Shown in pieces: positions 6,845 to 12,474 of a DNA stretch of 22,435 nt (the stretch's first letter is position 1; each line of letters starts with the position of its first letter). The stretch spans positions 1 to 22,435 of IMG/VR virus record IMGVR_UViG_3300005264_000203; one strand, given 5' to 3'. The position numbers and the translations under genes were made by a program. The stretch comes from a virus. The notes under the pieces are model-generated. The model worked only from the letters and a program-made list of their open reading frames with translations, was not told the DNA's origin and searched no databases.

Positions 6845-6902
6845 AAACCTGCCCCACCTCTCGAAGAAGTGCAAAAGGGCGGGTGTAGATTTTGACAGGT
6901 TT
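6845..6902 (+). other. Possible structured leader upstream of the 66-aa gene
   Basis: AAACCTG (6845-6851) and CAGGTTT (6896-6902) are a perfect 7-base inverted repeat enclosing a GC-rich stretch with GCCC (6851-6854) and GGGC (6877-6880), unusual in this AT-rich DNA. It falls in the expected leader (about 6842-6924) of the transcript from 6807-6836, and the right arm runs into a T-tract. It could be an RNA regulatory element, an operator or weak attenuator. The stem is short for its loop, so this is tentative. Confidence 0.35.
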
Positions 6903-6924
6903 TTAACAATCGCAAAAGGTAATA

Positions 6925-7125
6925 ATGGAAAACAGCAAAAGAGAAACAATGGAACGCGAGATTACGGAAATAGCAATGAGTTTAGATCGAGTTAGTCGGT
7001 CTGATGTTTCCGTGGGTGCTATTATGGGCAGTGTTTTTAAACCTTTGTATGATAAGGGATTGAAGGAATTGATGATAAAGCATTACGCTGCGTTAATCAA
7101 AGAAGCTGAAGGTGAAATGAAATGA
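6925..7125 (+). CDS. Small unknown protein, 66 aa
   Basis: This is the first gene of the unit starting at 6807. AAAGGT lies just upstream of the ATG; a second ATG at 6949 would give a shorter form. The protein is soluble and helical, with alternating acidic and basic patches. It overlaps the membrane-protein gene by ATGA, so the two are coupled. No family is recognised; a holin regulator is possible only from position. Confidence 0.6.
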   Translation: MENSKRETMEREITEIAMSLDRVSRSDVSVGAIMGSVFKPLYDKGLKELMIKHYAALIKEAEGEMK

Positions 7126-7484
7126 AAAAGATCAAAAACTGGATAAAATCCAAAGTAAATATATTAGAACCATTTAAGCGCTATACGCCTGTATTTGTTA
7201 TGACTGTGCTCGGATTGTGTGGGCATTTGATGGGTATCAAAACAACGGCGCTCGATGTTTTATTCCTCGTGATGTTGTATGTTGGATTCGCAATAATGCT
7301 TTCAGGTTTAGCGGCTTACACGTTCACAAATATTAAATTCAGCAAGGAGTTATCACAAAGCGGAACTCCAAATATTAAAAAGGTGGCATACATCGCATTG
7401 CTATCTGTAATATTCTTTTCTGTATGCAGTGTGGTTGTGGATGTTGTGAATGCAGTTTACGAAATGTTATTAATACCTAATTAA
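7122..7484 (+). CDS. Three-helix membrane protein, holin candidate
   Basis: The 120-residue protein has a short basic N-terminus and three hydrophobic segments at about residues 23-38, 45-68 and 87-113, with a charged loop between the second and third. Length and topology fit a class I-like phage holin, which forms membrane lesions that time lysis. It lies 228 bases before the endolysin start, in the same direction, and is followed by a second small membrane-anchored protein, together a plausible lysis cassette. No sequence family is recognised, so the holin call is from topology and context. Confidence 0.55.
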   Translation: MKKIKNWIKSKVNILEPFKRYTPVFVMTVLGLCGHLMGIKTTALDVLFLVMLYVGFAIMLSGLAAYTFTNIKFSKELSQSGTPNIKKVAYIALLSVIFFSVCSVVVDVVNAVYEMLLIPN

Positions 7485-7516
7485 AGATTAATTCAATAAT
7501 ATAAAATATTTAAATC

Positions 7517-7798
7517 ATGACAAAACGAGAAGTAAAATCACGATATGGGAATAACGCATTATTATTATCGGAATTAACAGACGAACGGTATTTATATAGC
7601 ACTATTGACGGCTTGATAACGATTGATGTTTTAAGGTCGGCAAAAGATAAGGCAGGATTCAAAAGCCGCGATATGTTAAAAAATATTATGACAAGATTTG
7701 AAAGCCATCCATATGTTGTTAAAATTTATTGTAAAAATACTATTGCTATGTGTGTTAATGAACCTAAATACGAAACTGTATTGTCAAGTACGATATGA
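7517..7798 (+). CDS. Unknown protein, 93 aa, C-terminus overlapped by endolysin start
   Basis: The gene starts 32 bases after the holin candidate. The protein is mixed alpha/beta in appearance, with several basic residues. No motif is recognised. Its last 86 bases are shared, in another frame, with the signal peptide of the endolysin. Both readings look usable: this frame ends in a hydrophobic strand-like stretch, the other is a classic signal sequence. Its function is unknown. Confidence 0.55.
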   Translation: MTKREVKSRYGNNALLLSELTDERYLYSTIDGLITIDVLRSAKDKAGFKSRDMLKNIMTRFESHPYVVKIYCKNTIAMCVNEPKYETVLSSTI

Positions 7799-8300
7799 AA
7801 CAAAAACAGATTCAAGTTTAGTTGCATCGGCAATATGGATAGCTTATTCACAAATTGGAATAACGAACGTTAAAAACCCCAATAGGGTAAAATCTTATTT
7901 GGAATCAGTAGGAGTTAGATATTACAACCCGTTTTGTGCAAGTGGGATATATTGGAGTTTTAAACAGGCGGTTGATATATATAATACATATTTCATCTTT
8001 TGGGAAAAATGGATAAATCCATTAAAGCGAACTGGACTGGCAAATGGACAATATAATCACATCAAACGGAAAGGCAGAAAAACAGCATATAGCCCCAAGG
8101 TCGGAGATTTTATCGTATGGAAAAAGAAAGAATCTAATTTTGGACATATTGAAATAGTTTATAAGATTCATTTAGGTGGTTGGGTTACAACAATAGCATT
8201 CAATGTCGATAAACGAAAAGTTAAAATCAAGAAAAGAAATATTTATTCACATCACGGCAGTAAATTAATAAGAGGTTTAGTGGGGTTTTATTATGATTAA
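7713..8300 (+). CDS. Secreted endolysin, CHAP/amidase-like
   Basis: With the ATG at 7713 the protein is 195 residues. Residues 1-24 form a signal peptide: Lys near the start, a Leu/Ile/Val core, and an end at Tyr-Cys before Gln25, a pattern common in Bacteroidota exported proteins. The rest fits a small cysteine peptidase/amidase of the CHAP type: Asn-Pro-Phe-Cys (Cys75) as the likely nucleophile at the start of a helix, Pro-Lys-Val-Gly-Asp-Phe-Ile-Val-Trp (128-136), and Gly-His-Ile-Glu-Ile-Val with His145 as the likely catalytic His. It would cleave peptidoglycan after export. TTG 7698 and ATG 7758 are alternative starts; the latter lacks the signal core. It overlaps the previous gene by 86 bases and the next by 8 (ATGATTAA). 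Confidence 0.7.
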   Translation: MLLKFIVKILLLCVLMNLNTKLYCQVRYETKTDSSLVASAIWIAYSQIGITNVKNPNRVKSYLESVGVRYYNPFCASGIYWSFKQAVDIYNTYFIFWEKWINPLKRTGLANGQYNHIKRKGRKTAYSPKVGDFIVWKKKESNFGHIEIVYKIHLGGWVTTIAFNVDKRKVKIKKRNIYSHHGSKLIRGLVGFYYD

Positions 8301-8784
8301 AAAGTACACATTATTAATTTTATTAGGTTTAATTATAGGTATATTGTTGTCAATGGCGTTCTTTTTTTACGTACAAGAACCTGAAAAACAAATCATTTAC
8401 AGAGATAAAGTAGTCACAACTTGTGATACGTTATGGAAAATAGACACAATAAAAAATGTACAAATCGTTTCTAAGGGTGTTTTAAGGTTCGATACGTGTT
8501 TTGTATCGGATACGGTGGTTAAAATTGATTACAGTGAGTTTGTGAGCCAAATAGACACAGTTATACAGCCGTTTAATGACACAATTTCGATAATGTATAA
8601 ATATCCGGCTAATGAATTCAATATTTTTGTAGGTTATGCTTATCGGGAATATCCAGTAATCACAAGATTGGAAACAATTGAAATTATTAAACCTGAGGAA
8701 TGGTACCAAAGTCCGTATTTTCAGGCATTGACTGGCGTAGCTTTATTTTCTGGTGGCACTTATTTAGGGAGTCGGATTAAATGA
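8293..8784 (+). CDS. Membrane-anchored periplasmic protein, spanin-like
   Basis: The 163-residue protein has an N-terminal membrane segment (about 5-26) after a short basic start, a long polar middle (30-140) rich in Asp, Thr, Val and Ile that would lie in the periplasm, and a second moderately hydrophobic Gly-rich segment (143-158) before a basic tail. It follows the endolysin with an 8-base overlap, the position at which phages of Gram-negative hosts carry spanin (Rz-like) genes for outer membrane disruption. The sequence shows no coiled coil or lipobox, so the spanin role is inference from topology and place. It overlaps the next gene by ATGA. Confidence 0.5.
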   Translation: MIKKYTLLILLGLIIGILLSMAFFFYVQEPEKQIIYRDKVVTTCDTLWKIDTIKNVQIVSKGVLRFDTCFVSDTVVKIDYSEFVSQIDTVIQPFNDTISIMYKYPANEFNIFVGYAYREYPVITRLETIEIIKPEEWYQSPYFQALTGVALFSGGTYLGSRIK

Positions 8785-9446
8785 AAAACCTTGTAATTGT
8801 GGTTGCCGGTAATTTAAATTTACATGAAATGTATAGTGAAAATACAGATCATTATGATTGTGTTGTTATAGATTACACAAAAACACACGGAACTAAATAT
8901 CCATTAATTTATGATTATTTAATAAATCCATTGTCATTAGGTATTTTAGAATATGATAATTATTTATTCCTGGATGATGATATAGCGATAACGCATTATC
9001 AAATCAAGAACATATTTAAATATATGGATAAATTAAATTTAGACATTGGGAGTCCTTCGATAAATCCACAATACATGCAACATGAAATAATGTATTCAAA
9101 TCCTGAGCTTGTAATGCACGAATCAAATTGGGTTGAAATATGTGCTACATTCATGAGCAAAAAGGCATTAACCGACGTCATAGAGTCATTTAAGGTAAAT
9201 CGGTCAGGTTATGGTTTGCCTAATATTTGGAATATTAAGTATGGTTATAGTTTCACGATACTTGATGAAATTGAAGTAATACATACTAGACCGATGGCGT
9301 ATAATTCAGATTTATACTCACAGCTTGGTAATGGTTTGGATAGTGCGATGAAGGAATTTCGCGACGTGATAGATAGCTTGGTAAATGAGTGTGGAGTTGA
9401 AAAGATGCAATCAAAAGAAATATTAATTAAAAATCATTATAAGTAA
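8781..9446 (+). CDS. DUF707-like glycosyltransferase
   Basis: The 221-residue protein has a GT-A-like layout seen in DUF707 proteins: an N-terminal beta strand (MKNLVIVVAG), a strand ending in Tyr-Leu-Phe-Leu-Asp-Asp-Asp-Ile (61-68) with the metal/nucleotide-sugar binding DxD (Asp65-Asp67), then Asn-Trp-Val-Glu-Ile (116-120). Next come Ser-Gly-Tyr-Gly-Leu-Pro-Asn-Ile-Trp (142-150) and a late Val-Ile-His-Thr-Arg-Pro (166-171), the expected position of a second metal-binding His. It probably transfers a sugar. Targets could be host surface polysaccharide, a virion protein or phage DNA; the sequence does not say which. It lies between the spanin-like gene and small unknowns. Family call is by remembered motif order. 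Confidence 0.65.
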   Translation: MKNLVIVVAGNLNLHEMYSENTDHYDCVVIDYTKTHGTKYPLIYDYLINPLSLGILEYDNYLFLDDDIAITHYQIKNIFKYMDKLNLDIGSPSINPQYMQHEIMYSNPELVMHESNWVEICATFMSKKALTDVIESFKVNRSGYGLPNIWNIKYGYSFTILDEIEVIHTRPMAYNSDLYSQLGNGLDSAMKEFRDVIDSLVNECGVEKMQSKEILIKNHYK

Positions 9447-9447
9447 T

Positions 9448-9636
9448 ATGAATAAACAAGCTGAAATATTAATAGACAAGATTAATGAATTGGAAGTGAT
9501 AATTATTTCATTGGTGTCAGTATTGCAGAAGCGGAATCTATACTCATCTCGGGAATTGCAGGATGAAATAGATCATACGGTCAAAGCAATGGAAATTAAC
9601 GATTTGTGTAATAAATATCCACCACACGCTAATTAA
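9448..9636 (+). CDS. Small helical unknown protein, 62 aa
   Basis: The start is one base after the stop of the glycosyltransferase-like gene. The first half is a long amphipathic helix with a hydrophobic core, probably coiled-coil or peripheral membrane, followed by an acidic helix. No family is recognised. Confidence 0.55.
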   Translation: MNKQAEILIDKINELEVIIISLVSVLQKRNLYSSRELQDEIDHTVKAMEINDLCNKYPPHAN

Positions 9637-9645
9637 GAGGATGTT

Positions 9646-10005
9646 ATGGAAGGTGCAATGGGATCACAAAAGGAAATAAATTTCGCTGGCACTCAGGGCG
9701 TGTCGCTTTCGTCTTTTGGTGTAGGGTTGCAAAATTATAACCTTGAATTACGCCCTCGCGAATTCTTAGTTACTATTAATACTACTGAATATAAAAATTC
9801 ATCCGAGCCACGGAGATCAAAACGTACAATTGGGATGACTCCGATGGAGGTATACCGTGATGTTAGTTGTAAGCAACATTATCAGCCGTTGACATTGCAG
9901 GGTATTGTGAAGTGGTATCAATACATTTGGTTATTAATTTTTGATAAGCCATATATAGACAAAGCGAGAAAGAGAATTCAAGAAATCAACAAAAGTAATT
10001 CATGA
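9646..10005 (+). CDS. Unknown protein, 119 aa
   Basis: AAGAGGA precedes the ATG; a second ATG four codons later is also usable. The protein begins with a Gly/Ser-rich stretch (residues 5-30), then has a beta-like segment (residues 36-47) and a central basic segment with Arg-Arg-Ser-Lys-Arg. The C-terminal part has an aromatic stretch (Trp-Tyr-Gln-Tyr-Ile-Trp-Leu-Leu-Ile, about 90-98) that could be membrane-associating, and a basic tail. It overlaps the next gene by ATGA. I do not recognise it. Confidence 0.55.
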   Translation: MEGAMGSQKEINFAGTQGVSLSSFGVGLQNYNLELRPREFLVTINTTEYKNSSEPRRSKRTIGMTPMEVYRDVSCKQHYQPLTLQGIVKWYQYIWLLIFDKPYIDKARKRIQEINKSNS

Positions 10006-10217
10006 TGATATGTTTCCACAATAAAAATATAGAATGTGAAAGGATAGGCAATTACTACGGACTTATTGAGTCTTTATGTGATAATTGTCAATATGATCCT
10101 AATATATCAGAACAGCAATATAAGTATAATAATACAATATTATTAGAGAATATATATAATGTTTTATTGGATATAAAGGACGGAATTGAGCAAGTACTCC
10201 ACAAGGCAAAAACTTAA
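10002..10217 (+). CDS. Small Cys-containing protein, 71 aa
   Basis: The N-terminal half has four Cys (CFHN, ECE and a CDNC pair, residues 4-30) that could bind zinc. The C-terminal half is a helix rich in Asn, Leu and Ile. The start overlaps the previous stop by ATGA; a second ATG immediately follows. Its last 32 bases are shared with a TTG-start gene in another frame. Function is unknown. Confidence 0.55.
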   Translation: MMICFHNKNIECERIGNYYGLIESLCDNCQYDPNISEQQYKYNNTILLENIYNVLLDIKDGIEQVLHKAKT

Positions 10218-10356
10218 AATACTAATTGAGATATATTCTGATACTCTGGAGTCAAAAGGGAAAATCCCTAAAAACTTCATCAGTGAGATTGAAACACATT
10301 TTTTTTTAGTTATCGGGAGCTTTAATAATGGCAAAGGCAAAGAAACAAAAGGTTAA
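10186..10356 (+). CDS. Small protein with TTG start, 56 aa, overlapped on both sides
   Basis: This frame fills what would otherwise be a 110-base gap. TTG at 10186-10188 follows a good ribosome binding site (AAAGGA, 10175-10180) at 5 bases. The protein is Lys-rich at the start, then Leu-Ile-Glu-Ile-Tyr, a polar Ser-Lys-Gly-Lys linker and a hydrophobic Phe-Phe-Leu-Val-Ile-Gly segment, which looks like real coding sequence. It overlaps the previous gene by 32 bases and the next by 29, each in another frame. No family is recognised. Confidence 0.5.
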   Translation: MSKYSTRQKLKILIEIYSDTLESKGKIPKNFISEIETHFFLVIGSFNNGKGKETKG

Positions 10357-10681
10357 ATCTATACCAAAGAAGAAAATAACTTTAGACGAATATCTATATG
10401 GTTTATTTGATAAAATTTATAGCATTATTGGAATATGTGAATATGATACCCAATATAGAAATAACAATATGTATTTTTCTTTTATAATTAAATCAAGAAA
10501 TGAATTTATAGTTAATGGTGTAGAAGATTCATTTAATTATATAAAATTAATACCTAAAGAAATTAATTTAAAACAATATGGTTATATAATAAATTTAGAT
10601 TTAGGTAAATTAATTAATAATAAATTGTTATATATAGAATATAAAGTAAAAGAATATAATAATACTAAATATAAAGTATAA
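10328..10681 (+). CDS. Very AT-rich unknown protein, 117 aa
   Basis: The protein starts with a Lys-rich tail (about 20 residues) and continues as an alternating hydrophobic/charged, probably alpha/beta domain with many Ile, Tyr, Asn and Lys. Counting by hand, 46 of the 300 bases from 10381 to 10680 are G or C, against 41 of 120 just downstream (10741-10860). Codons are almost exclusively AT-ending. This suggests a recent arrival from a more AT-rich genome or strong mutational drift. The product is not recognised. It lies just upstream of the terminase small subunit, a common place for cargo genes. Confidence 0.6.
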   Translation: MAKAKKQKVKSIPKKKITLDEYLYGLFDKIYSIIGICEYDTQYRNNNMYFSFIIKSRNEFIVNGVEDSFNYIKLIPKEINLKQYGYIINLDLGKLINNKLLYIEYKVKEYNNTKYKV

Positions 10682-10709
10682 TAGGATTATAACTAAGGAA
10701 CTACAGATT

Positions 10710-11144
10710 ATGGAAAAGACTGGAATTATAAGCAAACGTGATTATAGCAAAGCACAAAACTTTTATCACATGGCGAATTATAGACCAAGGAAGTACAGTG
10801 ATAACCACGAGGATTTAAAACGATTTGTTGAAAATGTTGATGCATATTTTCGGTCGTGTTATCAACAACAAGAACCTCCGAACTTATTTGATTTATCTAT
10901 TTCGCTTGGGTTTGCTTGTACTGAGAACTATTTAAATTACTTGGATAAGCCGTTATACTCAGATATGGTAAGGGCAACTAAAACAATCATTGCTGGTCGA
11001 TTGGTAACTGGTTCGTTGTTAAAGCAATTATCTGAGCAGATGGCAAAATATATGCTAAGTAACCAACATGGATTAGAGGACAAGCGAGTTATAGATAATT
11101 CGCAAGATGTTGTTATCACAGTTGGAAATAAGGAGATAGAATGA
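10710..11144 (+). CDS. Terminase small subunit
   Basis: The 144-residue protein lies upstream of the large subunit and shows the usual layout of small terminase subunits of this kind: a basic N-terminal region (Tyr-Arg-Pro-Arg-Lys-Tyr), a helical DNA-binding domain with a helix-turn-helix-like segment (about residues 48-68), an oligomerisation helix (about 80-118), and a C-terminal Asn-Gln-His-Gly-Leu-Glu-Asp-Lys-Arg segment like the LKN-x-GW-xDK motif. It recognises packaging sites and recruits the large subunit. Five accessory genes separate it from terL, which is unusual. It overlaps the next gene by ATGA. Confidence 0.75.
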   Translation: MEKTGIISKRDYSKAQNFYHMANYRPRKYSDNHEDLKRFVENVDAYFRSCYQQQEPPNLFDLSISLGFACTENYLNYLDKPLYSDMVRATKTIIAGRLVTGSLLKQLSEQMAKYMLSNQHGLEDKRVIDNSQDVVITVGNKEIE

Positions 11145-11350
11145 TAGAAATAAACTTTTGTGATCGAGTGTCTATAAAAAAACTCCATAAAGTAATAGCG
11201 AGTTATAAAAAACCACATATGGTTACAGAGTGGACTGAGGACTATTCGATGTATAATATTAGCGATGGTGTTATCATATTGCCCTACACTTACACAGGCA
11301 CTAATGATGTTTACGATCATCTCGATAAGGTTGATAAATGGGTGTTATGA
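11141..11350 (+). CDS. Small unknown protein, 69 aa
   Basis: The gene is coupled to the terminase small subunit by an ATGA overlap. The protein is compact, with alternating strand- and helix-like stretches, and Asp- and Tyr-rich in its second half. No motif is recognised. It overlaps the start of a small Cys-rich frame by about 20 bases. Confidence 0.55.
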   Translation: MIEINFCDRVSIKKLHKVIASYKKPHMVTEWTEDYSMYNISDGVIILPYTYTGTNDVYDHLDKVDKWVL

Positions 11351-11459
11351 CTGTGGGGGATATATCAATAATCAGCCTGGCACCGTGACGGCTTTTTGTA
11401 GTGACTGTTCAGATTGTATCCAAATCAATAAAAACATTTGGAATTTAGGAGTATTGTAG
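11331..11459 (+). CDS. Tiny Cys-rich (zinc-knuckle-like) protein, 42 aa
   Basis: The frame contains five Cys as CYDC then, about 15 residues later, CSDCSDC, a pattern unlikely by chance and suited to one zinc ion. The start is unclear: TTG at 11331 gives 42 residues, and an ATG at 11265 would overlap the previous gene by 86 bases. I prefer TTG 11331 because the residues upstream of it look like out-of-frame reading of the previous gene. Its end overlaps the promoter at 11437-11468. Confidence 0.45.
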   Translation: MINGCYDCGGYINNQPGTVTAFCSDCSDCIQINKNIWNLGVL

Positions 11460-11468
11460 TTATCTTTG
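11437..11468 (+). promoter_or_regulatory. Consensus promoter before the 78-aa gene
   Basis: TTTG (11437-11440) and TATCTTTG (11461-11468) match both boxes of the Bacteroidota consensus, and the TTG begins 23 bases before the -7 box as at the other sites. Transcription should start near 11473, about 30 bases before the ATG at 11503. It is an internal promoter inside the packaging unit. Confidence 0.8.
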
Positions 11469-11502
11469 TAGGAATGTTTTTTTTGAGTAAGGAGGGTGAG
11501 GT

Positions 11503-11739
11503 ATGATTGTGTATCATTGTTGTTCTGTAAAGAAGCTAAATAGATACAAAGCCACAGGGGGGATAATGCCTCCTGTGAGAGCTTGGGAAACAATTGAACA
11601 AGCTAATCGAATGTCGATTTCAACTGGCAGAAAAGTAATCTTAAGGCTTAAATTTCCTAATGACGCCGATAAGTTGGAAGGGCATTTTAATCAGGCAAGA
11701 GTTATTAATAAAATTTACGAATGGAGTAAGATTGTATGA
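11503..11739 (+). CDS. Small protein of a phage-recurrent family, possibly ADP-ribosyltransferase-like
   Basis: The 78-residue protein starts Val-Tyr-His-Cys-Cys-Ser, then Leu-Asn-Arg-Tyr, Gly-Gly-Ile-Met-Pro-Pro-Val-Arg-Ala-Trp, a helix with Ala-Asn-Arg-Met, Thr-Gly-Arg-Lys-Val-Ile-Leu-Arg-Leu, and Glu-Gly-His-Phe-Asn-Gln-Ala. From memory, similar small proteins recur in phages and prophages. The opening (beta strand ending in His, a helix, then Gly-x-Ile) resembles the start of ADP-ribosyltransferase folds such as DarT or Tpt1. It is too short for a full enzyme of those kinds, so the activity is speculative. It has its own consensus promoter and a strong ribosome binding site (AAGGAGGGTGAGG), marking it as an independently expressed accessory gene. 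Confidence 0.55.
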   Translation: MIVYHCCSVKKLNRYKATGGIMPPVRAWETIEQANRMSISTGRKVILRLKFPNDADKLEGHFNQARVINKIYEWSKIV

Positions 11740-11936
11740 GTAACCAAGAAAACCAAAAGAGGTATAGTGTCATTATTGACAAATACGGCGAGCTATATGA
11801 TCATGTAGATGAAACAATACAATTCTATAAAGATATGGTAAAAATCAACCCTGAGAATAAAGGGTTTGCGAATACCTTGGAAATGTGTTTAGAATTTCGG
11901 CAAAAGGTTGACGAATTAGATAATATAGGGGGCTAA
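11736..11936 (+). CDS. Small acidic helical protein, 66 aa
   Basis: It is coupled to the previous gene by an ATGA overlap and so is probably read from the same promoter at 11437. The protein is acidic and helical, possibly a partner or antidote-like companion of its neighbour, though nothing in the sequence shows this. No family is recognised. Confidence 0.55.
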   Translation: MSNQENQKRYSVIIDKYGELYDHVDETIQFYKDMVKINPENKGFANTLEMCLEFRQKVDELDNIGG

Positions 11937-12021
11937 TTGTATGAGTATTCAGTTGGCAAGCTGCTCAAAAGGTATATACTTAAATTCAAAGCCAAATTAA
12001 CAACGAAAAAGAGTGCAAAAA

Positions 12022-12306
12022 ATGAAAATATTTGATAAGGATTTGATTTTAATTTGTGCTTTTCGGTATGCGCTTGGAAGGCGAACATATGTTGTTGGTA
12101 CCGTAGTTGATGAAATTGTCAATAATTGGGATTTGTTAAGCCTTAGATCGCAGGCATTATATCAAAGGGAAATCAAAGAACATGAAAAGCAATACGGGAA
12201 TTTAGGGATGGATATGGATAAGGAACAATGGTATAAAATAAAAGTGGTTTTGATAACACGTACGAAAGGCGTACAAAGTTTCATAACGATCAGTGTATAT
12301 GTTTAG
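12022..12306 (+). CDS. Small phage protein with AFRYALGRRTYVV motif
   Basis: The protein opens with a hydrophobic strand and the segment Ala-Phe-Arg-Tyr-Ala-Leu-Gly-Arg-Arg-Thr-Tyr-Val-Val, then a helix with Asn-Asn-Trp, an Arg-Glu-Ile helix and Asp-Lys-Glu-Gln-Trp. From memory this is a recurrent small phage protein of unknown function, usually ending shortly after the last Trp. Here it continues about 20 more residues in a hydrophobic, atypical tail, while a more protein-like reading exists in the -1 frame over the same DNA. I use ATG 12022; GTG 12013 is possible. The tail may reflect loss of the original stop or a frameshift. Confidence 0.6.
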   Translation: MKIFDKDLILICAFRYALGRRTYVVGTVVDEIVNNWDLLSLRSQALYQREIKEHEKQYGNLGMDMDKEQWYKIKVVLITRTKGVQSFITISVYV

Positions 12307-12431
12307 AGTCGCATTTTAGTTATGGTTCAGGTGTGATGGAGTATAATATTAGCATTCCTGATGTTTGCGAGCCAATAGTTCGAGGCTTAATGGATTCAAT
12401 ACAAGGATATGTAAGGAAACGATTTAAGTGA
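12237..12431 (+). pseudogene. Frame without a start codon, probably a frameshifted or decayed small gene
   Basis: In the -1 frame relative to the gene at 12022, a 64-residue reading runs from just after a TAA (12234-12236) to TGA 12429-12431. Its middle (Cys-Ile-Cys, His-Phe-Ser-Tyr-Gly-Ser-Gly, then Ile-Pro-Asp-Val-Cys) resembles small phage proteins with a FGYGS-type segment between Cys motifs. No ATG, GTG or TTG lies before the conserved part; the first is GTG/ATG at 12333-12338, which would leave only about 31 residues. It may be reached by a -1 shift from the gene above (around the A-rich stretch 12234-12243), or be a remnant. Confidence 0.4.
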
Positions 12432-12474
12432 TTAGTGGAAGAGATAGGATAATGTAATTAATGGATAAAACAAT

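Noticed and set aside
6807-6995. Rightward 62-residue frame overlapping the promoter and leader region
   Set aside because: It begins on the -33 box of the promoter, lacks a ribosome binding site and overlaps the better-supported gene at 6925 in another frame.
11941-12000. 19-residue frame between two accessory genes
   Set aside because: Too short, no ribosome binding site of note and no conserved feature; it may be only spacer.
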